From Puccinia triticina (Eukaryota; Basidiomycota; Pucciniomycetes; Pucciniales; Pucciniaceae), in contig NC_070571.1 in NCBI RefSeq assembly GCF_026914185.1, forward strand, positions 496,001-560,000: a DNA stretch of 64,000 bases, written 5' to 3'. The notes beneath the pieces were generated by a model that did no database searches, was not told the origin of the DNA, and was given only the letters and a program-made list of their open reading frames with translations. Shown here piece after piece: positions 21,388 through 31,119 of this stretch. Every line of letters starts with the position of its first letter. Positions within the stretch are counted from its first letter, which is position 1. A program made the position numbers and the translations under genes.

Positions 21388-21424
<37 letters not shown>

Positions 21425-21430
21425 GGGGGG
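21388..21430 (+). promoter_or_regulatory. Poly-A tract and polypurine tract
   Basis: A run of about 34 A residues is followed by AGTGGGGGGAG, the sort of purine tract that primes plus-strand DNA just before a 3' LTR. The next bases (TTATCTCACTATT) are not the LTR start TGTGGTAAG, which shows the 3' LTR is absent or was replaced. Confidence 0.6.
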
Positions 21431-21519
21431 AGTTATCTCACTATTAAAATTCTTTTGTTATGTCCTGGTCTATTTTTCTATGGATAAACTCATCAAACTC
21501 ACCTCTGTCGGTATATTCT

Positions 21520-21842
21520 TTTCTGCCAGCCGGCAGAGGGGATTTTTCCTGCTCCTTCATCAAATTCTTGGAGGATTTGGAGCCCCCAGCTGGACACAAA
21601 AAAAAGGATGAATAATAAACACAAAAAATAACCTGAGCGCAGGCTCCCGCTCCCCCGGGAGCGCTCCTCCGGGGCTTTCAACCTGCCAAATACTCACGGA
21701 TCGGGTACACAGCCCCTTGAAAACAAAGTTCAAGGGGCAGAAGCTCTGGCTGCCGTACTGATGGCCGGCACAGCCCGGTCATTGAGCGGCGTCTACACAC
21801 TGGATCCCCCAATGACCGGCCAGGTGCAGTGCAGATTACCGG
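21520..21842. repeat. Direct duplicate of the foldback left-arm end
   Basis: This matches 14101-14422 almost base for base, from TTTCTGCCAGCCGGCAG to CAGATTACCGG, in the same orientation. The two copies therefore flank the Ty3 element as direct repeats of about 320 bp. That is far too long for a target-site duplication, so recombination or repair must be invoked. The inverted copy is at 22461-22780. Confidence 0.85.
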
Positions 21843-22464
21843 TCATCAAGGGGAATTTGTACTCCTCTCGATGACCTTGTTGCTCCGGTCATCCAAAGGA
21901 GCACATATTTACTATACTCAATGACCGACTCCACCCCGGTCATGGAGAGGAGTAAACCCTCGCCTCAATGACCGGGTCCGTTCCGGTCATTGAGAGTAGT
22001 GTTTTGAACGGAACGGATCCGGTCTTTGAGAGGAGTGCAAACTCTCCTTGATGACCGGGTCTGCTCCGGTTATTGAGAGTATAACATACTCCCCTCGCCG
22101 GTCATCGAGGAGTAACCACTGCCCTCGATGACCGGGTCCAGCTCCTCTTGTTGACCAGAGCGGACCCGTTCATTGAGGGGCTATTCTGGACATCATCAAG
22201 AGGGAGTGCATCCTCCCCTTAATGACCAGTTTGTTCTGGTAATCAAGAGGAGTGTTTCTCTCCTCTCAATGACCAGAACGGACGTGGTCATCGAGAGGAG
22301 TGTTTCTCTCCTCTCAATGACCGGAACGGACCCGGTCATCAAGGCAAGTGTTTACTCCTCTCCATGACCGGGGTGGACTCGGTCATCGAGTGAAGTATGT
22401 GATCCTTACAATGACCGGAGCTACCCGGTCATTGAGAGGAGTACATATTCTCCTTGATGACCGG
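21839..22464. repeat. Hairpin-unit array, word CCGGTCATYGAGAGGAGT
   Basis: About 20 units of GACCGG-TCATTGAGAGGAGT and its reverse complement alternate, with variable 3-12 bp spacers. This array is the centre of the foldback structure between the arm copies ending at 21842 and starting at 22461. It is non-coding. Confidence 0.85.
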
Positions 22465-22935
22465 TAATCTGCACTGCACCTGGCCGGTCATTGGGGGATC
22501 CAGTGTGTAGACGCTGCTCAATGACCGGGCTGTGCCGGCCATCAGTACGGCAGCCGGAGCTTCTGCCCCTCGAACGTTGTTTTCAAGGGGCTGTGTACCC
22601 GATCCGTGAGTATTTGGCAGGTTGAAAGCCCCGGAGGAGCGCTCCCGGGGGAGCGGGAGCCTGCGCTCAGGTTATTTTTTGTGTTTATTATTCATCCTTT
22701 TTTTTGTGTCCAGCTGGGGGCTCCAAATCCTCCAAGAATTTGATGGAGGAGCAGGAAAAATCCCCTCTGCCGGCTGGCAGAAAAAAAAGTGAGAATTTCA
22801 TAGTTTTGCGTTTGCAGTGCGCGAAGCGTTTTGAGCTACCGCGCACTGTGGCTGGGACGTCGAGTGGACGCCCCCTGCAGTGCGCGACGAGTTTTTCGCA
22901 GTGCGCGAAGTACATCCGTATATATAAGTATCCAG
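22461..22935. repeat. Right arm of the foldback structure
   Basis: Reverse complement of 13960-14422. It begins CCGGTAATCTGCACTG, runs through the GC palindrome and CTGCCGGCTGGCAG, and ends with the GCGCACTGC module and GTACATCCGTATATATA. Divergence from the left arm is low, apart from small indels. Open frames on either strand are repeat translations. Confidence 0.8.
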
Positions 22936-23290
22936 ATCTCCAGGAGAAGTCCTCTTGACGAACTGGGTATATATATATATATATCTCCAGCTCGGCAATG
23001 GAGGTCTCCAGCTCGCCGGAAGGACCTCACTCACCGAGATGGATACACATTTATCCAGCTCACTGGGGTGATTCATCTTGGAAAGCTGGATTCATATGTA
23101 TCCAGCTCACTGGGAGAAGTCATCCCAGCGGTAGACTGGTATGTCAGCTCGCCAAGAGGCATCCTTCCGGCCTGCTTGGCTGAGAGGGCCTGTTAGGAGC
23201 AGTCCCTTGTCTCGGCGAGCTTATCCAGCTTGGCAAGGGAGGTCCTCCTGGCGAGCTGGTCACATATCAGCTCCCTGAGTGGACTCAACT
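22936..23290. repeat. Hairpin-unit array, word CCAGCTCGCCRGGAGGAC
   Basis: Units with CCAGCTCGCC/GGCGAGCTGG in both orientations continue outward from the right arm, as similar units do outside the left arm (13850-13960). A TA-dinucleotide run lies at about 22969-22983. Confidence 0.7.
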
Positions 23291-23660
23291 CTTTGATGGA
23301 AGGCATTCCTCTGATCAACAAGGTGTAAACAAATCCAACAGGAGGGATTTATTCCTCCAGTCAGAGGTGTGTAAACCTCCTCAAACACAGTGATTCCTCT
23401 GGTGGAAGAGTTATACATAAATCCAACAGGGGGGATTGATTCCTGTGGTCAGAGGCATGTACACCTTGACCGCAGGTATTCCTCTGGTCAAAGAGGTATT
23501 TCTGCTTGACCAGAGGGATCCCTCTGGTCAAAGAGATGTACACAGCTCTTCAACAGGAATACATCTGGCAGAGGGGGGTATGCCTCCTCAGCCAGGGGGA
23601 TACCTCCAGTCAAAGAGGCAGTGCAGCTCTTTGACATGAGGAATCCCTACAATTGAGGAC
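23290..23660. repeat. Hairpin-unit array, word CCTCTGGTCAAAGAGGTRTAC
   Basis: Roughly ten diverged units of CCTCTGGTCAAAGAGG with GTACAC-type spacers, many partly self-complementary (CCTCT..AGAGG). A different word from the neighbouring array, but the same architecture. It is non-coding. Confidence 0.65.
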
Positions 23661-24060
23661 TGTTATTGGAGGCATTTACCCAGTCAGAGATGTGCAATTG
23701 TTGGAATTTCTCCAGCCAGAGCCTCAGAGGTCAATTTGACTTGCAGCACAGCAGTTGTGCTGTTGTATTATGTGTATCCAACTGTAAAGATGTGGTGCAA
23801 ACAAGACAACCTGCGGGTCACAGATGTATGGTGAGTACTTGTACCAAATACTTGCCTGTTTTTCAGTCCAATATCCTGGCACCTGCACCTGCACCCGGCA
23901 CAATAGATGAGTACTTGTTGTAAGGCTGAAAGTAATACCCTACAAGTGCTGTGTACTTGCCAAGGAGTACTTTGTGCAGTCCCTATGAATAAGCATGTAT
24001 TGCACTGCTGCAACAGATTGCATGTTTGATGGTTACAGAAGAAGATATGCCTGGAAGTAT
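23661..24060. other. No recognisable feature
   Basis: Mixed-composition sequence without clear repeats or domains. It contains a short CACCTGCACCTGCACC run near 23880. Confidence 0.4.
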
Positions 24061-24076
24061 CTCAATTGCCACAGCC

Positions 24077-24240
24077 CCATGTTGTGTTGTTAACTCACCA
24101 GATTATACAGGGGGAGAGAGCTCCTTATATAGACAAATGTGAGGGATTTTAGCTACAAGGGGGACCCTGGATGAGGGATTTTAGCTGTTGGGCTGCATAC
24201 AAGTGGTGTCAGAAGATACTAAATACAGGCAAAAAGTGGG
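24077..24240 (+). repeat. LTR end plus primer-site-like junction (remnant)
   Basis: TGTTGTGTTGTTAACTC to GGGCTGCATACA includes a TATA-like TTATATAGACA and is followed by AG and TGGTGTCAGAAG, the same layout as the LTR/primer junction at 15348-15351. Similar words (TGGTGTCAGA, ACTAATGCAAGGAG) occur at 37517-37545. No matching second LTR was found, so this is a tentative remnant. Confidence 0.35.
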
Positions 24241-24375
24241 GTGAGAAATGAAAGATGATGTCATACTAATGCAAGGAGCGCATAAAAAAAACAGGGAAAT
24301 TTCAAATACAGGGGTACCTCATGCAAGGGGTGCATGTGTCAGCCGGGCTACTATAGTAAGTTGGAGCCCAGCTAA

Positions 24376-24850
24376 CTAATATACAACAGTTGTTAAATAT
24401 ACATATTTATTGCGGCGCAGAGTGCCGCGTATAAGATGAAGACCATATTCATTATTGAACACTAATAGTGGCGCAGAGCGCCGCGCATACAAAAATAAAT
24501 ATGCAATAAAGCCTTCCCCTCGAACGACAGATAGAGTCAAGGAGAGACTGTCAAAACTCCAGCCGCAGGCAGCAGCCGGAGAAGAAAAAGTAACTATGTT
24601 CAAAAAACCGTTCTCAGGCCAAGAGAACGGGTTTGCTATTTCTGAACTACACAAAAATACTGTGGAACGTTCTACAGGAAACGGCCGGAGGAGAGTAGTA
24701 AAGAAGTAAACTACTGCTTCTTCCCCGGCCAAAGATGAACAATCAAAAACAACACCAAGAGTAGAACTCTTCCTTGGACCGAGGAAGAGTTCCAATAGTA
24801 AGCACCACGGACGTTTGCTCAGCACCTGTTTACGAGTGCCTTCGCACAAT
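24376..24850 (-). repeat. LTR-like remnant sharing a GTGCTGAGCAAAC start
   Basis: In minus reading the segment begins with GTGCTGAGCAAACGTCC. It resembles GTGCTGAGCAAACATCT at 36838, then diverges. It contains short inverted words (GCGGCGCAGAGTGCCGC; GAACGG..CCGTTC). A 157-codon minus frame spans it but has no motif and follows the repeat; I do not call it a gene. Confidence 0.3.
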
Positions 24851-24899
24851 TCATGCCAACATTTGGTCCAATCCTTGTTAGTTACTGGTTTGAAGTTGG

Positions 24900-25215
24900 T
24901 TTGATGTTGGTTTGATGTTGGTCTGATCTTTGTTCAAAGAATGGTTAAGATGTCAGGCGCAATCTAACCAGATCCTAACTGGAATTGTATGAGATGTATT
25001 GTGGAAGGTACATGTAGAACATACACCATACCTATGCTGAAACTAAGCCCAACTGTGAGCAGGTGGACTTGATCCACAATGTTGACCAAATATATGAATG
25101 TTTTGACCTGATTTTTCTACCTCTGTGTATACCCATACCCTGTACATTACTCTGATGCATGTTTTTGTATTTTTTTGGGTCAGCCCAAGTATACTCAAAA
25201 AAAATCCCAAAAGCA
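24900..25215. repeat. Dispersed repeat, copy 2
   Basis: Diverged partner of 5160-5470, in the same orientation, sharing CATACCTATGCTGAAA, CTTGATC, TTGACCAAA and the ACCCATACCCT..GTTTTTGTATTT segment. It is followed by a stretch of GGAGTGCA words (about 25215-25480) also seen singly at 5515. Confidence 0.4.
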
Positions 25216-25589
25216 CTCCACAAGTGAGTGGATGGAGTGCGCACTCCAATGATTGTTGGAGTACAGAGTAGAATACTCCAAGTTGGCTGGAGTGCAGAAC
25301 CGGGGACTCAAGAGTCTTTGAAGTGCACAACCAAGAACTGCAGTGGCCAGCAAATGTAATGAGTGCCAGTGAGTCCCACTCCATAAAATTAGAGTGCATA
25401 TCCCCAACACTCCATTCATGATATTTCTCCTCCCTGAAAGGGGAGTGCAGAGCTCTCCAGCCAGAGCTGGAGTGCATATGGGGTTCAAGTTGAACCCCAG
25501 TCAATCAGGGTATACTATGCACACACCCTGTCTGGCCCACCCCACTGGATGCCTGCTGACACCTCTTGATCACCGGTACACCACGGGGG

Positions 25590-26625
25590 CAAAAGAAAAA
25601 AATCGTGATTGGAGTGGAATCTCCTCTTTATGACTGGTCCATGCCGGTCATCGAGGGGACTCACACCTCTCAATGACCGGTGTGTACAGGTCATTGAGAA
25701 GAGTGATTCCCCCCAATGACAAGTACAGACCGGGATGGAGGAGATTCACACCTCCTCTCAATGAATGGCCCGTGCTGGTCATTGAGGAGAGTCACACCTC
25801 TCGATGACCAGTGTGTACAGGTCATTGAGAGGAGTGATTCCCCCCGATGACCAGTACAGACCGGGATGGAGGAGATTCACACCTCCTCTCAATGACTGGC
25901 CCATGCTGGTCATCGAGGGGAGTCACACCTCTCAATGACCGGTGTGTACAGGTCATCGAGAGGAGTGATTCCCCCCGATGACCGGTACAGACCGGTCATC
26001 AACCGGACGTGTTACTCCTCTCTCCCCTTGATGTCCGTCCAGGTCATCGAGAGGAGTAACACCTCCCCTCAATGACCAGTCTGTACCGGTCATTGAGGGG
26101 ACTTCCACCTCTTGATGACCGGTCTACACGGGTCATCGAGAGGAGTACATAACACCTCCCCTTGATGATCATCAGCCTGTGCCAGTCATCTAGGGGACTT
26201 GCACCTCTTGATGACCGGTAAATACAGGTCATTGAGGGGAATAATTCCTCTCAATGACCGGTCCGTACCAGCCATTGAGGGGAGTAACATCTCCTCTCAA
26301 TGACCGGTCTGTGCCAGTCATTGAGGGGATCCTCATGTCCTCTTGATGACCGTTACAGACTGGTCATCGAGGGGGGAGCACTACACCTCGGTCATTGAGT
26401 GGGGTATGTACTCCACTCAATGGCCATCGAGTGGCATTAAACCCCAGTACGCCGCTCAATGGCCTGTCATCGAGTGGCGTGCACAGGACCCAATGGCTGG
26501 TCATCACTATTGGAGTACACACCCCAGTTGATGGCTGGCCATCGGGTGGTATGCATACTCCGCTTGATTGCCGTTCATCGAGCGGAGTGTGGTATATATG
26601 TAACTCCACCCGGTGGGGTTGAAGA
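25590..26625. repeat. Hairpin-unit array, word CCGGTCATTGAGGGGAGT
   Basis: More than 30 units of GACCGG-TCATTGAGGGGAGT and its reverse complement. There is a higher-order repeat: a block of about 125 bp from CTCACACCTCTCAATGACC through GGAGATTCACACCTCC recurs two to three times between 25650 and 25940. Toward 26390-26600 the word drifts to GGCCATCGAGTGGMGT. It is non-coding. Confidence 0.85.
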
Positions 26626-26699
26626 GATATTCAATTGAGGAGCATATGTAAGCCGCTCCGAGGAGGCGCGAGGCATAATGCCCCCTGTTGATCCCCCTT

Positions 26700-26733
26700 G
26701 TCACACAAACGTACGGCCGTACGTTGGTGTGAC
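26700..26733. repeat. 34-bp imperfect palindrome
   Basis: GTCACACAAACGTACGG meets CCGTACGTTGGTGTGAC at the centre GGCC. It is a single dyad with one mismatch pair. It could be a hairpin or a dimer-binding site; there is no gene next to it. Confidence 0.6.
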
Positions 26734-26739
26734 ACACAC

Positions 26740-28190
26740 CAATTCAAGTCAAAAGCTTCAAAACCAAAACAAGCCAAAAAATCAATTCAAAAAGGAATTA
26801 AATCATTCTATTTTTGCAATGGAAAGAAGTCTGAAGAGGAAAACAATAGTAACACAACTTAGGAACACAGAAATTCCCAAATTCCAGGCTAATCAACAGT
26901 ATTTCAGGCTCAAACTTTGGAGCAATGTCAATTGTAAGTCAGATATGTTATTTTTTTCTTTATTTAAAATTATTTCTTGAATCAGGCAAAAAAAAAAATG
27001 ATGCAGTAAACCATAAAAAATGTGAAAAAATGTGATCCTTCTCAAAAGACAGTTTTTTATAAACTTGGCATCTAATTCACTACACAACAACTCATGGATT
27101 CAGAATTCACGCCTTGAGTATCTTGAAAATTGTTAATCCTTCTTCTGAATTGAATCAATCCATTTTTTTTTTCTGAAAGATCCATGTGCAGTGGAAGTTG
27201 GAATTCAGGGTGATTCAACATGCCTCAATTCACTTGTGCATGGCTTGCCCTTAAATTCCCACCAAAAAAAGAAAAATTGAAAAATTTGCTTCAGGGGGCC
27301 AGTTACGGCAAACAAAAAGAATCAGCAACTATATTCCAAGGTGGCTGCACCACCCACTTCCAAGGGTGTAAATGTTATATGTTGCCATTTCAAGAATCAA
27401 CCAGCAAATGGTAGAGCCACTCCACCTCATACCCAAAGCCCATTTCTGCTAATAAATCAGAAGAGAAATCTCACACATCCCTGATAATTTTAAATGGACT
27501 GAATTAGGGATTGGCAATACATGCATTCATCATTCTCAAATGGAACTTAACTATGAAATTTTCAAACGGCCTGCTTCAATTTAAACACAGGCTCAGCCAC
27601 TACCAGCCAGATAAAAAAGATACTCTCTTTAAACATCAGCACCATTCAAAGACCCCATTCCGCCCAAAAAACTTGAAGTAAAAATTGAAATTTGAAATCA
27701 ACTTGCATGTCAACTCCCTCTTCTACCCAACATATAAATCAATCACAACCAGATTTTTGAGTCTTGTACAAATTCTTTCCTTAAATCCAAGTGAACATCA
27801 TGACTTGATGCGTAAATATTAGTCTTCTTCTTATAGTTTTCCAGAGACACATCATGCTATATGTTGATTCAACCGTTGAAAATCTCAAAAATGGTGAACT
27901 AGATCACTTCTGGGAGGTTGCTTTTGACTATGAATCACAGGTTGTTTGTTTCCATGCGTTTTTTGTCACGTTTTCATTAACCACTAGAGGCCAAAGCGGC
28001 TACGCCGCTGCAGGGTCTAAGACACCCACCCCGTATTTCCATCCTTGCCAAAAGGCCCAAATCCTGCAACCACACTTGTCATTGGACTCAAAACACTCAC
28101 CTTACATCACCACACCTCCATAAAGATATCTCTCAGCCAAAGCATATACCATCCCAACCAATCAAATGGAAAACATATCTCAAATTTGAT
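26740..28190. other. AT-rich DNA without a gene
   Basis: Long AT-rich stretch with no coding signal. One GC island, AAAGCGGCTACGCCGCTGC at about 27992-28010, recurs at about 33715-33733 after a similar ACTAGAG lead-in. The shared island suggests the edge of a common repeat, which I could not delimit. Confidence 0.4.
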
Positions 28191-28329
28191 TTTGTTGACT
28201 TCTCTAATCTAAAGATGGCAGCTGATACCCAGGTACCCACCTCAAAACTTTCAAAATCTAGACACCTGCGTAGGGGACAGGAGGCAGGTACCTGCGGGTG
28301 TGGGGTTTTTTTGCAGTGTAAGCCACCAA

Positions 28330-28560
28330 TTTGTCTTCCCAAGCTGGTGCATGCATGTATACCAGCTTGCCAAGAGGGATTGCTCTTGGTAAGGTTTTAA
28401 TGTATACCCACTGGCCAATATTCTTCTTGGTCTTGGCGGGTTGGTGTAAGATACCATTGGGATTCCTCTTGGCTGTTTATTGGATGCTACCAGCCCACCA
28501 GAATTCCTCCTGGTGGGTTGGCGGATGATACCAGCCCACCAAAATTCATCTCCTAAAATA
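28330..28560. repeat. Hairpin-unit array, words CCAGCTTGCC and ACCAGCCCACCA
   Basis: A few units with CCAGCTTG/CAAGCTGG and CCCACCAGAATTCCTCC/GGTGGGTTGG in opposite orientations. It is preceded at 28225-28300 by a small GGTACC-rich block. Same architecture as the larger arrays. Confidence 0.55.
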
Positions 28561-29174
28561 AAATAAAAGTCATAAACAAAAAGCACAAGAACAGAGTAGT
28601 TTATTTCTATACATGCACATTAAATCTGTCTTGTTTGGTTGTCATTCCTAAGAAGTGATTGGTTCAACGTGACAACTTTGCACAGACTGTTGCGCCGTGG
28701 GACACAGACAGCATAGTTCTTTGGCACAGCTTTGCAAGTAGCAAATTTCTGGCTGGAGGCGCGGATGCAGATATTATCAAATCTTTCGCCCCATGCCACA
28801 TAGTGCGTGCACACATATACTCTATCAGCTTGCCCAGCCAGCACTCAATCATCAGCCGGTGGATCTGGGTGTTTGTTCTCTTGCCTATTGCCAGCAGCCT
28901 TGTTGCCTCACGCAAATTTAAGAGTCTCAGAATCTTTATTGCCTGCATCGGCCGGGTTCTTGCGGTATGTCTTGATCAGCTTACAGAAATGCTTTATTCA
29001 GTTAGAACAGTCCACTTGTCTCTTGTAAGAGTTTGAGATGATAGTATAGTTCAAGACATGATTTTGGATGAGGAGCTTTTGGCTGACTCCTCTTGGTGTC
29101 TTGACGCGTGGTGAGTTTTGGACAATTGCAGATGGGACGGGTTCAAAGACATGCCTGTGTGGTGGCGGAACAGC

Positions 29175-29274
29175 CAACAAACAGACTGGAAGGGTCAAGA
29201 AGACAGCTAGGTTGGCCAGGCTTGCAACAAACAGACTGGAAGGGTCAAGAAGACAGCTAGGTTGGCCTGGCTTG
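29175..29274. repeat. Two-unit 50-bp tandem duplication
   Basis: CAACAAACAGACTGGAAGGG through GTTGGCC/CTGGCTTG occurs twice in tandem with one or two differences, so it is a recent duplication. Sequence on either side shows no recognisable gene. Confidence 0.8.
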
Positions 29275-30154
29275 ATGGGGTACCGTTTTCAAGCTCTGAG
29301 GGCTTGTTGTTGGCCGAGCAGGACTGTTTGGGAGGCGGAGGAATTCTTTTGTTCAAGCATTTCTGTTGGTAAAACGTAGTATCAACCTTTCAAAGAGGCT
29401 TGCCTCCAGAAATGGCAAGTTGGCCATAAAATGATTTACTCTTGCCCAAAAACCTTCCCTGATGTTGATCAGTTGACCAACTTTCTCACAACTTTCTCCC
29501 ACAAACTTTGTCAACAGCCTCAATCAAAGCTTGCTATTGGACTCAAGGTTTAAAGATAGGAAGAAAATTATCCCAAGCATGTGTTCATCATCATCATGAG
29601 CTGACGTAGACTTATTTGAATTTTCTGTTTTGTGTAGCATTTAGCAAAAAAAATTGAGGTCAGTTAATCAACCAATCCTGCTCAAACTCAAAATCTGAAA
29701 AATTAAAAGATTTGTGACAACTGAAAGTATGTATTTCTTTATCAGATGCTAATTACAAGATGGGAAGATTGGGTGTTCCTGTTCTTGCTTAGATGCCTGC
29801 TGTGCGAGCATAGGTTCGGTGTCAGTCTCCCAAATGATTGTTCCTTTTCTTTTTCCTTCTTTATCTATCTTGTTGTGACTACTACTTACATGCTCAATGC
29901 AGCTTATCGTAGTAGCTTGTCGACGGAGCAATACAATCAACTTTAGCGGTTAGGTTTGGTGTCTGTTTGTTTGGACTGCTCAAGGGGCTTATTGCTTACC
30001 TTTCAACGCAGCTGGGTCTGGGTTTTGGTCTAGGCGCGCGAGCTTCCTTGACGGTTGCTGCGGGTCTGGGTCTGACTGTGTATTCCTACAAAAATTACTT
30101 TGCCCATAAAGAAGGATAAAAAAATTTCAACTCTAGACAAACAGTGATTTTATT

Positions 30155-30618
30155 ACAATTTCCAATCAACGGCTTCCTGTCCGAGTTGTAGCATTCGACG
30201 AGGACCAGCACGTTCTTGCCTTGACGGAACGGGTCTTCGAAGACATTGGCCGAACGCAGGAAGCCGTCCGAGTCAGTGCCCAAGGCCTGTTTGCATCAGA
30301 GGGATGTCGGTCAGCGATTGATCAATGAGCAAAAAAGAGACAGAGAGAGATGCGCTTGGGTTTGCGGCTGGGTGTACCTGGGCAGTTGACAAGCCTTCAA
30401 AGTTACACTCCTTGCAGTCGGCCACGGTCACTTGGCCGGACGCCGGCAGATCCATAGTCTGTAGTCACGGCATCATCAAATCAGAAGAGGGGGGTGGGGA
30501 GGGATGACAAACGGTTGCCCTGCAGTGCAAGCCACCGGTTACATCAATCCAGACGCACTCAACCTGGATGAGATTCACGGTCTGGGGGAGGTCCATGTAC
30601 TTGGCCAGATGGCCGGGC
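30155..30618 (-). pseudogene. Glutamine synthetase-like N-terminal fragment, three exons
   Basis: Minus-strand exons align with the beta-grasp domain of eukaryotic glutamine synthetase (GlnA type III; ATP-dependent glutamate plus ammonia to glutamine, cytosolic). Exon A ends at 30513 (AKYMDLPQTVNLIQVECVWI, then DVTGGLHCRAT). Exon B is 30378-30458 (VADCKECNFEGLSTAQ). Exon C is 30155-30286 (SDGFLRSANVFEDPFRQGKN, then VLVLVECYNSD). Introns of 54 and 91 bp have GT..AG ends in correct phase. Conserved positions are altered (family NFDGSSTxQ reads NFEGLSTAQ; a Trp is Cys). The catalytic domain is not found downstream. I take it as a captured or decaying fragment; a diverged working paralogue with unseen distal exons is less likely. 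Confidence 0.7.
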
Positions 30619-30803
30619 GCAGATGTGGTATGGCAGACACACACCGTTGGGTTTCCAAGTCTTTCAATGCTCAATATTTTGCTAAATCCTCACGCCTGTT
30701 TTTTTTCTGTTGTATACTGGCAAGTTAGACCACCAAGAATCAGCAATGTGTACATGCTAGGGGGGTGCCCAAAGGTTGAACAGGTCAAACACGATGAACT
30801 CAC

Positions 30804-31116
30804 CTGGTTCTACAGCATATTGCGACACATCATCGGATAGCCAATTACACTTTCCGGAAACCTTGCGGAGATCAGATAGCACTGTTTTCTTGGTAGGGCC
30901 TGACTTGGGTGGAGGGGCCATGCGGGAGGACATCTTAGACATGATGGTCCATCTGTGTGTACCAGGGCCGGCGGGGAAGTTCTTGTCATTATTGATGATT
31001 AGGTTGAAGCGGTTCAGGGCCAGTCTTCGAGGACTGTTGGCAATGGCGAGCTTGAGCGGGTTAAAAACCATGTTGTGGTCCTTGTTGAAGGTCTGAACCA
31101 CATCTATAGCGCTCAA
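30804..31116 (-). CDS. Unidentified exon-like open frame upstream of the GS-like fragment
   Basis: The minus-strand frame looks coding (balanced composition, e.g. SPRRLALNRFNLIINNDKNF) and ends at a consensus 5' splice site CAG|GTGAGT at 30804. It lies about 190 bp upstream of the glutamine synthetase-like exon A on the same strand. It could be a 5' exon of that gene or a fragment of another. I do not recognise the family. The plus-strand frame over the same bases is a shadow. Confidence 0.35.
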
Positions 31117-31119
31117 AGA

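Larger units (their letters stand above)
14423..21519 (+). mobile_element. Degenerate Ty3 element of basidiomycete lineage, 3' LTR missing
   Basis: The order is 5' LTR 14423-15348, primer site, gag-protease 15647-18220, -1 frame pol 18196-21294, poly-A and purine tract to about 21430, and about 90 bp of further sequence. No copy of the 926-bp LTR follows. Instead 21520-21842 duplicates the left-flank arm sequence (14101-14422), which suggests the 3' end was replaced by recombination or repair. Pol has two in-frame stops, so the copy is not autonomous. A solo LTR of the same family is at 49567-50496. Confidence 0.85.

Noticed and set aside
14101..21842. 320-bp direct repeats as LTRs of the Ty3 element
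   Set aside because: They lie outside the true LTR/primer-site junction at 15348-15351, the same sequence also occurs inverted at 22461, and the real LTR is confirmed by the solo copy at 49567.
13850..22935. Helitron
   Set aside because: No Rep/helicase, and no convincing TC start or CTRR end with hairpin was seen; the structure is inverted-repeat-based.
22831..23196. 121-codon plus-strand frame
   Set aside because: It lies across the right foldback arm and the CCAGCTCGCC array; repeat-derived.
24376..24849. 157-codon minus-strand frame as a gene
   Set aside because: No domain, and its start coincides with an LTR-like repeat shared with 36838; more likely repeat DNA.
28659..29036. 125-codon plus-strand frame and overlapping 94-codon minus-strand frame
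   Set aside because: Both strands are open, no recognisable motif, and no splice-site support. The minus frame looked slightly more protein-like, but not enough to call.
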